Part shown: in pieces, positions 32,989 to 39,684 of the stretch
Position numbering within the stretch: position 1 is the stretch's first letter
How the letters are laid out: every line of letters begins with the position of its first letter
Source of the DNA: JBEKSX01 sp049516635
Lineage (GTDB): Bacteria; Bacteroidota; Ignavibacteria; Tepidaquicellales; OLB5
DNA length: 39,684 nucleotides
Assembly: GCA_049516635.1 (NCBI GenBank)
Contig: JBEKSX010000012.1
Span: 1-39,684 of the forward strand
Direction: 5' to 3'
Program-made: the position numbers and the translations under genes
Notes under the pieces: model-generated
Seen by the model: only the letters and a program-made list of their open reading frames with translations
The model's database searches: none
What the model was told of the DNA's origin: nothing

Positions 32989-34326
32989 TTATTCAATTCT
33001 CGAAATATCAACCCCTAAACTTCTCAGTTTCTCATCTATGTTCTCGTATCCCCTATCAATATAATGAGCACCATTCACAATACTTTCACCATGTGCCAGG
33101 ATGGCTGCAACAAGATAGGAAAATCCCGCTCTGATATCAGGGACTGTTATCTCAGAGGCTTTTAATTTAGAAGGTCCCTTCACAACAGCACTGTGTGAAT
33201 AATTTGTGTTGGCGAACCTGCATACGGAACCTCCCAGACAGATATTGTACAATTCTATATCGGCACCCATCTTTTTCAGCTCTGTAATATACCCGAACCT
33301 GTTTTCATAAACTGTTTCATGTATTATAGAAACACCCTTAGCCTGTGTAAGTAATATTAAGAAAGGAGGCTGCCAGTCAGTCATAAAACCCGGGTGTACA
33401 TTAGTTTCCACGATCAAAGGTTTAAGATTATCTTTATAACAAAACTTTATACCGCCATCAATTATCTCATAATCAGCTCCAATCAAGCGAATAGAATTCA
33501 GAAAACTGATCATATCGATCTGTCTAGCACCTTCTATCAAGATACTCCCTTTAGAGGCAATTGCAGCACAGGCAAGAGATGCTGCTTCAAGTCTATCCGG
33601 TAATACCCTGTGATGCGCAGATCTGAGCTTCTCAACTCCTTTAATAACGATCCTACGGTCAGTCAATACATCGATAACTGCACCCATTTTTTGCAGGAAT
33701 AATATCATATCAATAACTTCAGGTTCAACTGCAGCATTGTTCAGATATGTAGTGCCTTCAGCCAGAGCAGCAGCAATGATAATGTTTTCTGTTGCTCCTA
33801 CTGAAGGATAAGGCAGCGTAATATTAGCACCCTGAAGTGATTTAGCTTTTAATTCATAGAACTTATCATATTCTTTAACTTCAGCACCAAGTTTCTCAAG
33901 GGCATTCAAATGAAAGTCGATCGGCCTCTTCCCGATTTTGTCACCGCCCAATTTAGGAATCTTAGCCTCACCGGTCCTATTTAGCAAGGGACCCACCGTA
34001 AGTATACCTATTCTATTTACAAGGCCAAGGTTCTCCGAAAAAGAAGTGTGCTTAATGGATTTTGTTGTTAATTCAACTTCATCGGATGAGAATTTCTCAA
34101 ATTTTGTACCAAGGGATTCGCATATCTCCCGGGTAACTATCATTTCAATAGTTCGGCAGGGACAATTGCTAATATAGATCGGTTCATCAGTAAGCAAGGA
34201 TGCAACAAAGAGTTTAGAAGCAGAATTTTTCGCACCGCTTAAGCGTACTGTCCCATTGAGGGGTTTTCCACCCCTGACAAGAAATTTAGAAATGTTATTT
34301 TTCAATTTGAGGTCTAACCCTTCCAA
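32989..34326 (-). CDS. murA: UDP-N-acetylglucosamine 1-carboxyvinyltransferase, Cys-to-Asp type
   Basis: 445 residues from the TTG at 34326, which overlaps accA by 13 bp; a second TTG at 34305 (codon 8) would remove the overlap and is equally credible. MurA transfers enolpyruvate from PEP to UDP-GlcNAc, the first committed step of peptidoglycan synthesis. Conserved SGAKNSA (catalytic Lys), RPIDFHLNALEKLGA, FMTDWQPP and DIRAGFSYLVAA are intact. The active-site loop reads LGGDKIG: Asp129 (codon 33942-33940, GAC) replaces the usual catalytic Cys. Natural Asp variants, as in Mycobacterium and Chlamydia, are active but insensitive to fosfomycin, so the same is expected here. Confidence 0.95.
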   Translation of the reverse strand: MEGLDLKLKNNISKFLVRGGKPLNGTVRLSGAKNSASKLFVASLLTDEPIYISNCPCRTIEMIVTREICESLGTKFEKFSSDEVELTTKSIKHTSFSENLGLVNRIGILTVGPLLNRTGEAKIPKLGGDKIGKRPIDFHLNALEKLGAEVKEYDKFYELKAKSLQGANITLPYPSVGATENIIIAAALAEGTTYLNNAAVEPEVIDMILFLQKMGAVIDVLTDRRIVIKGVEKLRSAHHRVLPDRLEAASLACAAIASKGSILIEGARQIDMISFLNSIRLIGADYEIIDGGIKFCYKDNLKPLIVETNVHPGFMTDWQPPFLILLTQAKGVSIIHETVYENRFGYITELKKMGADIELYNICLGGSVCRFANTNYSHSAVVKGPSKLKASEITVPDIRAGFSYLVAAILAHGESIVNGAHYIDRGYENIDEKLRSLGVDISRIE

Positions 34327-35264
34327 TAGCCCATTGCACCGTACTTCTTAATTCTCAAGTCAAGAAATTTGGACGGGTCAATTTTTTCCAAAGACTTCAA
34401 TTCTTCTATTATAGCTTGCTTTAGAATAGAGGCAGCTTCCTTATGATTTCTATGAGCTCCTCCCTCAGGTTCCGGAATGATTCTATCAATAATTTTAAGT
34501 TCGATCAGATCATGAGCAGTAAGTTTAAGAGCATCTGCTGCTTGTTCTTTAAAATCCCAGCTCCTCCATAAAATTGATGAACATGATTCAGGCGATATTA
34601 CCGAATACCAGCAATATTCTAACATCAATATCCTATCCCCTACACCTATACCGAAGGCTCCTCCGGAGGCACCTTCTCCAATAATACATACCACTATTGG
34701 AACTTTAAGTCTGCACATTTCCTGGATATTCCTTGCAATCGCTTCTGCCTGTCCCCTTTCTTCGGCATCAATACCCGGGTTAGCTCCCGGGGTATCGATT
34801 AATGTGATCACAGGTCTATTAAATTTTTCAGCAAGTCTCATTAATCTTAAAGCCTTCCTGTAACCATGGGGGTTCATCATGCCAAAATTCCTGTAAATAT
34901 TAGATTTAGTATCTCTCCCCTTTTGTTGACCTATGATCATTACCGGTTTGCCATCAAAGAAGGCGAAGCCACCAACCACTGCTTTATCATCACCGAATGC
35001 TCTGTCACCGTGTAATTCTGTAAAATTCTCCGTCATGAGATAAATGTAATCAAGACTATATGGACGTTCCGGGTGACGGGCTATCTGAACAATTTGCCAG
35101 CGGGTGAGATTTTTGTAAATGGATGTCCTTAATTCATTCACTTTTTTTTCAAGTTTATTAATTTCATTTGAAATATCAAGGCTATCCGAATACTTCCTCA
35201 TTTCCTCGATCTTTTGTTCAAGGTCTAGAATGGGTTTTTCAAATTCTAGTACATTTCTGCTCAT
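34314..35264 (-). CDS. accA: Acetyl-CoA carboxylase carboxyltransferase subunit alpha
   Basis: 316 residues, the usual AccA length. The N-terminal helical segment (FEKPILDLEQKIEEMRKY, KNLTRWQIVQIARHPERPY) is followed by the crotonase-fold core with FTELHGDRAFGDDKAVVGG, IGQQKGRDTKSNI, NPHGYRKALRLM and the oxyanion-hole region GEGASGGAFGIGVGD. It joins AccD to move the carboxyl group from biotin to acetyl-CoA, making malonyl-CoA. The ATG overlaps the stop of the upstream glycosyltransferase gene by four bases (ATGA), so translation is probably coupled. accD is not in the window. Confidence 0.97.
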   Translation of the reverse strand: MSRNVLEFEKPILDLEQKIEEMRKYSDSLDISNEINKLEKKVNELRTSIYKNLTRWQIVQIARHPERPYSLDYIYLMTENFTELHGDRAFGDDKAVVGGFAFFDGKPVMIIGQQKGRDTKSNIYRNFGMMNPHGYRKALRLMRLAEKFNRPVITLIDTPGANPGIDAEERGQAEAIARNIQEMCRLKVPIVVCIIGEGASGGAFGIGVGDRILMLEYCWYSVISPESCSSILWRSWDFKEQAADALKLTAHDLIELKIIDRIIPEPEGGAHRNHKEAASILKQAIIEELKSLEKIDPSKFLDLRIKKYGAMGYWKG

Positions 35265-37264
35265 AATTGAAAAATCTTTCTTCTGAATATAAAAAGCGTT
35301 ATAGTTTTAATGATAATTTCAATATCTAATGCAAGAGACTGGTGTTTGGCATAATAATAATTAAAATATTCAATTTCGTCCTGCGTGAGGTGTTTATAAT
35401 AATTTATCTGGACCAACCCTGTTAATCCTTTCTTGCCTAAATAGTGTGCTTCTGAAGTTGTATCATCCCATATTGCTTTGCCGACAAAGCTGAGTTCACC
35501 CTTTACTACAGAGGGAATAAGCAATATCTTATTTAAAAATTTGAGCTTTTCCTTATCTATTTTAAATAATTTAAGATACAGGTAAATCAATGGGAAAATA
35601 GACAAGAGACAGAATGATCCAAATAAAATATCGAACGAACGTTTCACCAATATATTGAATTTCTTATTTATATTGTATTCAATTTGCATTAAATATATCT
35701 CATCAATTTTATCAAGTGCGGATTTACCAAGTAACATTTCATTATCACTCGAGAGTATCTTAAACATTACATTACTATTTCTAAAATCCCACATTACATC
35801 CAATATCTGCTGGTTTGATAGTGCATTTTTTGCAAAAATGATATTCTTAACTTTTTTTGCTGTTATTAGATCCTTTAAATTATTCAGATTCCCGATATAC
35901 CCGTTAGAAAGACTGTCATCAACTGCAATGAACCCGAGTATATTATATTCTGAATCAACGCGAATTTTTAATTTATTCAGAAATTTTTCGGACTCTGCAT
36001 TTCTTCCTATTATAAGAGTATTACCTGCATTATAAAATATATTCTTCTGTTTGGAAACGATCACTAATCGATTAACAATGCGCCACAGAATCATAAGCAG
36101 GAATGAGTAAAAAGTAGCTCTAAGAACTACAACTCTTGAAAATGCAAACTCGTTGAAAAAATACGTAAAGGAGGAATTTATGAAAAAACCTATCAGGATA
36201 CCATTTAATGGCCTGACAAGCGATAAAATATTATTCCTTTTATAACTACCGTTCATCGCTAATGAGATCATCCATACCAGAGAGTAAATAATAATAACAA
36301 ATTGATAAGCTTCAAGTGGAAATGACTCAAATCTCAGTTTAATAGAAATGAGCATTGCTGTTATCAGCATAGAAAGGTCTAAAAGGGCAGGATAAAAATT
36401 CTTTAAAAACCTCAGAAAATATGATATCGAAGCGCTGTAGAATATAGTTAACCTGATTATAAAATTCATCAAAGTAAATTTCTTTTTCAGGTTTTTCCGA
36501 ACAAAAATACCCATCGCTCCATAGAAATTGTTCACATATGAGATGCTGCTCTTACGTGTGCTTTCACCCTTAAAGTGGATCACACTGGTACCGGAATAAT
36601 AATATATTTTATAACCAGCCTGTTTAATTCTGAAACAAATATCCAGATCTTCTCCGTACATGAAATAATCCTCATCAAAACCCTTCACCTGATCAAAAAT
36701 ATCTTTTCTCATCAGCATGAATGCGCCGCAAATTGAATCGACTTCATAAGTTTGATTCTCGTCAAGATAAGTTAAATTATATTTCCCGAATATTCCGTTA
36801 TTAGGAAATATTTTGCTTAATCCCAGCATCCTGTATACAGCAACCGAAGGAGTTGGGAAACTCCTCCTGCACGCCATGTCGAGTTTACCGTTTGGCATTA
36901 TTAATTTACATGACAACGCACCCATGCCCGGATTTATCTTATAAAAATCCAAAGTTTTTTCTATTGTATCTTCCTGAAGCACGGTATCAGGATTTAAAAT
37001 CAATAAATACTTTCCCTTTGCTTCTCTGGCACCGATATTATTTGCTTTTCCAAAACCTAAATTTATTTTATTCTCAATTATTTTTATGCAGGAGTTATCG
37101 CTAAACTTTTTTTTAAGATGAGCAACAGAACCATCATAAGAATTGTTATCTACAATAATAATCTCGAATTGAAGATTCTTAACGGAAGAAAAGATCGAGT
37201 TAACACAGTTCTCGAGAAGGTCTTTTACATTGTAATTGACTATTATTATAGATAGATCTATCAA
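35261..37264 (-). CDS. GT2 glycosyltransferase fused to a degenerate sugar-phosphate transferase
   Basis: 667 residues. Residues 1-260 form a WbbL-like GT2 domain: LSIIIVNYNVKDLL, the NPD acidic motif (91-93) and MYGEDLDICFR (202-212). About four membrane helices (about 290-405) follow, then a CoA_binding_3-type Rossmann domain as in WcaJ (NTLIIGRNAESEKFL, 415-429). The end starts like a bacterial sugar transferase (KRSFDILFGS, 541-550) and finishes like one (KGELSFVGKA, KKGLTGLVQI, LDIEIIIKTI). The central part, including RVGKxxxxFxxYKFRSM and DELPQ, is missing, so that domain probably cannot catalyse. An intact homologue is at 39105-39684. The ATGA overlap with accA indicates one operon. 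Confidence 0.8.
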   Translation of the reverse strand: MIDLSIIIVNYNVKDLLENCVNSIFSSVKNLQFEIIIVDNNSYDGSVAHLKKKFSDNSCIKIIENKINLGFGKANNIGAREAKGKYLLILNPDTVLQEDTIEKTLDFYKINPGMGALSCKLIMPNGKLDMACRRSFPTPSVAVYRMLGLSKIFPNNGIFGKYNLTYLDENQTYEVDSICGAFMLMRKDIFDQVKGFDEDYFMYGEDLDICFRIKQAGYKIYYYSGTSVIHFKGESTRKSSISYVNNFYGAMGIFVRKNLKKKFTLMNFIIRLTIFYSASISYFLRFLKNFYPALLDLSMLITAMLISIKLRFESFPLEAYQFVIIIYSLVWMISLAMNGSYKRNNILSLVRPLNGILIGFFINSSFTYFFNEFAFSRVVVLRATFYSFLLMILWRIVNRLVIVSKQKNIFYNAGNTLIIGRNAESEKFLNKLKIRVDSEYNILGFIAVDDSLSNGYIGNLNNLKDLITAKKVKNIIFAKNALSNQQILDVMWDFRNSNVMFKILSSDNEMLLGKSALDKIDEIYLMQIEYNINKKFNILVKRSFDILFGSFCLLSIFPLIYLYLKLFKIDKEKLKFLNKILLIPSVVKGELSFVGKAIWDDTTSEAHYLGKKGLTGLVQINYYKHLTQDEIEYFNYYYAKHQSLALDIEIIIKTITLFIFRRKIFQL

Positions 37265-37269
37265 TTTAG

Positions 37270-37989
37270 TTATAACCTATTAAAAAGTGACATGAACCTT
37301 AATTTCCATACCATAAATGCTGCCTCGTAAACTATTTTTTTGGACATTTTAGAAATACCGGCACGACGGTCTACAAATACAATTGGTATCTCTTTCAATC
37401 TGAACCCATGTTTCCACATCCTGTATTTCATTTCTATTTGAAAAGAATAACCGTTGGATTTTATCGAATCCAGATGAATCTCTTTTAAAGAACTTACTCT
37501 GTAACACATAAATCCCGCTGTCACATCATTGACAGGCAGGAATGTAATTATACGGGTATAAATACTAGCTCCCAAACTTATGATCAACCTGCTCAAAGGC
37601 CAGTTTACTACAGCGATTCCATCTAGATATCTAGAACCAATTATAAGATCATGCTTTTCTATTATTTTTAAAAACTCGGGAATAGACTTGGGATCGTGTG
37701 AAAAATCTGCATCCATCTCAAACACATAATCGTAATTATTATTAATAGCATAATGAAAACCCAATAAATAAGCCGTACCCAGACCTAACTTCTTTTCTCT
37801 ATCTATAACATGTACGCTAGAAATGTTCATATTTTTCACAAGGGCAGATGTACCGTCGGCAGAGTTATCATCTATAACCAATATTTCAATAACTACATTT
37901 TCAATAGATAAAGAAAGAATCTCCCTAATGAGTTTAACTATATTATCCGCTTCATTGTAAGTGGGTATAACAATTAGAGCTTTCTTCAT
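37270..37989 (-). CDS. Polyprenol monophosphomannose synthase-like glycosyltransferase
   Basis: 239 residues of GT-A fold, close to the catalytic domain of dolichol-phosphate mannosyltransferase DPM1. Motifs are ALIVIPTYNEADNI, LVIDDNSADGT, LGLGTAYLLGF, the catalytic DADFSHDP and IIGSRYLDG. A membrane segment is not obvious. It most likely charges a polyprenyl phosphate with a sugar in the cytoplasm, feeding the glycan made by this operon; the sugar is unknown. It lies five bp before the GT2 fusion gene and seven bp after the aminotransferase gene. Confidence 0.88.
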   Translation of the reverse strand: MKKALIVIPTYNEADNIVKLIREILSLSIENVVIEILVIDDNSADGTSALVKNMNISSVHVIDREKKLGLGTAYLLGFHYAINNNYDYVFEMDADFSHDPKSIPEFLKIIEKHDLIIGSRYLDGIAVVNWPLSRLIISLGASIYTRIITFLPVNDVTAGFMCYRVSSLKEIHLDSIKSNGYSFQIEMKYRMWKHGFRLKEIPIVFVDRRAGISKMSKKIVYEAAFMVWKLRFMSLFNRL

Positions 37990-37996
37990 CTTTCAA

Positions 37997-39100
37997 TTAG
38001 TGAATGAAATTTATTACCTTTTCTGTTATGTAATCAATCTGCTCATCGGTCAATTCGGTATGCATCGGCAGTGAAATAATATCCTTTGAGATCTTTTCAG
38101 AAATAGGAAAATCCCCTTCTTTGTAGTGATACCTGTATGCATTCTGCAAGTGCAACGGCACCGGGTAGTAGATCATGGAAGGAATTCCATTTTCTTTTAA
38201 GAAAAGCTGCAGTTCATCCCTTTTATTTACGCGAATAGAATACTGATGGAATATATGTTTGACGTGCTGCGGAACATAAGGAGTTACTACATTCCCATCC
38301 AGCCTGAGGTTATACTTTTTCGATGCTTGTATTCTCGCTTCTCCAAATTCATCTATATATTTCAGTTTAACATCAAGAATAGCAGCCTGAATGCTGTCAA
38401 GCCTGCTGTTTACTCCAAGTATTTCGTGATAATATTTCTTCTTAGAACCGTGAGCTGACACCATCCTTATTTTATTAGCAAGTTCTTCATTATCTGTGGT
38501 AAGCATTCCGCCGTCACCGTATGCACCTAAGTTTTTACTCGGGAAAAAACTAAGGCAGCCAATATCACCTATCGTAGAGACCATTTTATTTCTATATATT
38601 GCACCGAATGACTGTGCAGCATCCTCGATTACTTTCAAATTGTATTCTTTAGCTATCTCCTTGATTTTATCCATTTCAGCCGGTTGTCCATATAAGTGCA
38701 CCGGAATAATAGCTTTCGTTCTGGGAGTGATCTTAGATTTGATTTTATTTGCATCGATATTATAGGTTCGTTCATCTATGTCTACATATATTGGAATCGC
38801 TCCCAGCAAGGCTATGGTTTCAGTTGTGGCCACAAATGTAAAAGGAGTAGTAATAATTTCATCGCCCTGCCCTATTCCAAGCGCCATCATTGCAATCTGC
38901 AGCGCATCTGTTCCCGAAGCACAGCCAATCGCAAACTTACATCCCATGTAATTTTTTATATGCTCTTCGAATGAATGAACAGCTTCACCCTGTATAAACT
39001 GCGTGGAATCTATTACTTTCTGGATAGCTGAATCAATTTCAGGTTTGATTTTCAAATACTGATTCTTCAAATCCACCATCTGTATCTTCAGGTTGCTCAT
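37997..39100 (-). CDS. DegT/DnrJ/EryC1/StrS sugar aminotransferase
   Basis: 367 residues with the PLP fold-type I of nucleotide-sugar aminotransferases. The cofactor-binding Lys is K189 in FPSKNLGAYGDGG, with EDAAQSFGA (159-167) holding the pyridine-contacting Asp and GCASGTDALQIAM as the phosphate-binding start. HGSKKKYYHEILGVNSRLDS is also typical. It should aminate a keto-sugar nucleotide for a surface glycan. The precise sugar (for example 3-amino or 4-amino) cannot be told. The gene lies four bp after the sugar transferase gene. Confidence 0.92.
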   Translation of the reverse strand: MSNLKIQMVDLKNQYLKIKPEIDSAIQKVIDSTQFIQGEAVHSFEEHIKNYMGCKFAIGCASGTDALQIAMMALGIGQGDEIITTPFTFVATTETIALLGAIPIYVDIDERTYNIDANKIKSKITPRTKAIIPVHLYGQPAEMDKIKEIAKEYNLKVIEDAAQSFGAIYRNKMVSTIGDIGCLSFFPSKNLGAYGDGGMLTTDNEELANKIRMVSAHGSKKKYYHEILGVNSRLDSIQAAILDVKLKYIDEFGEARIQASKKYNLRLDGNVVTPYVPQHVKHIFHQYSIRVNKRDELQLFLKENGIPSMIYYPVPLHLQNAYRYHYKEGDFPISEKISKDIISLPMHTELTDEQIDYITEKVINFIH

Positions 39101-39104
39101 TGAA

Positions 39105-39684
39105 TTAATGACCTTTCATTAAAAGAATAACTAGTATGGTATTTATTATAATTTTAAAATCAAGTTTTAATGACATATTTTCGATATAGTAAAAATCGTA
39201 TTGCAGTTTAACCTTTACATCATTCAAAGAATAATCATATTTGTGTTTAATCTGAGCCCACCCTGTTATTCCAGGTTTTATGCTCAATCGCTTATAATAG
39301 TACGGGATCTCTTTTTTAAGGATTTCTACAAAATGAGGCCTCTCGGGTCTGGGACCTACAAGGCTCATCTCGTTCTTTATTACATTAATTAGCTGCGGGA
39401 TTTCGTCAATATAAACTTTTCTTAGCACTTTGCCAATAGTTGTAATTCTGGGATCGGATTCTCCAGCCCATTCCGGTCCGTATTCTTCTGCGCTTTGATA
39501 CATTGAGCGAAACTTATACATCGTAAATAATTTTTCATTCTTTCCAACCCTAATCTGCTTATAAAATATATCCCCCTTTGAAGTTATTTTAATAAGTAAC
39601 GCTACCAGGACCCAGAACGGCAATAACAGAAGTAGTATGGTGAAGGATAAAAATATATCGATAAAACGCTTAATTAGTTTTGAA
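39105..39684 (-). CDS. Sugar-1-phosphate transferase (partial, cut by window edge)
   Basis: The frame is open to the right edge and reads SKLIKRFIDIFLSFT before the hydrophobic helix, so the true start lies outside the window; the TTG at 39623 is only an internal codon. It has the full bacterial sugar transferase core: IRVGKNEKLFTMYKFRSM, RITTIGKVLRK, YIDEIPQLINVIK, EMSLVGPRPERP and IKPGITGWAQI, with a YDFYYIENMSLKLDFKII end. It should move a sugar phosphate from a nucleotide sugar to undecaprenyl phosphate at the inner membrane, starting the glycan made by the operon. Which sugar is not readable here. The DegT gene follows after four bp. Confidence 0.9.
   Translation of the reverse strand, partial: SKLIKRFIDIFLSFTILLLLLPFWVLVALLIKITSKGDIFYKQIRVGKNEKLFTMYKFRSMYQSAEEYGPEWAGESDPRITTIGKVLRKVYIDEIPQLINVIKNEMSLVGPRPERPHFVEILKKEIPYYYKRLSIKPGITGWAQIKHKYDYSLNDVKVKLQYDFYYIENMSLKLDFKIIINTILVILLMKGH

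Overview
The window is a gene-dense stretch of bacterial chromosome of low GC content (I judge it A+T-rich by eye). Protein motifs and gene order point to the Bacteroidota/Chlorobiota/Ignavibacteriota group, with an Ignavibacteria-like lineage as my best guess. The reasons are the rpmG - tRNA-Trp - secE - nusG - rplKAJL - rpoBC order, a Bacteroidota-like RpoB, an ECF sigma/anti-sigma pair, several apparent TTG starts and sparse Shine-Dalgarno sites. The lineage is inference; no database was searched. I see no prophage, insertion sequence, CRISPR array or plasmid function.

Layout. (1) 1-772: a tRNA cluster holding intact Thr(GGT), Gly(TCC) and Trp(CCA) genes, mixed with decayed tRNA copies whose arms have become GC-rich palindromes. 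A two-hairpin RNA element lies just ahead of rpmG. (2) 535-11978: the transcription/translation block rpmG, trnW, secE, nusG, rplK, rplA, rplJ, rplL, rpoB, rpoC, closed by a strong intrinsic terminator. (3) 12042-13367: folC. (4) 13384-15240, minus strand: ECF sigma factor, membrane anti-sigma factor and a secreted Spy/CpxP-like protein, which resembles a periplasmic-sensor module. (5) 15503-19876: a lytic transglycosylase, an NfrB-like membrane glycosyltransferase, a DUF3108 envelope protein and a GT9 glycosyltransferase. (6) 19954-23086: an M19 dipeptidase tightly followed by dnaG. (7) 23146-25300, minus strand: a slipin/NfeD pair. (8) 25598-32559: rho, RNase G, nadB and a membrane protein with an embedded methyltransferase-like domain, the last three genes nearly touching. 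(9) 32596-39684, minus strand: an envelope operon running from the right edge through a sugar-1-phosphate transferase, a DegT aminotransferase, a DPM1-like glycosyltransferase and a GT2/transferase fusion into accA, murA and an ACP-like protein.

How they fit together. The left half is core gene-expression machinery. Most of the rest concerns the cell envelope: peptidoglycan synthesis (MurA) and cutting (lytic transglycosylase), fatty acid supply (AccA), surface glycan building and envelope-stress sensing. Rho and RNase G form an RNA-termination/decay pair.

Most notable points: decayed tRNA-Gly units repeated at an exact 78-bp period; a MurA with Asp in place of the catalytic Cys (the naturally fosfomycin-insensitive type); an ACP-fold protein with Tyr where the phosphopantetheine Ser should be; and a GT2 protein fused to a sugar-phosphate transferase domain that has lost its catalytic core.
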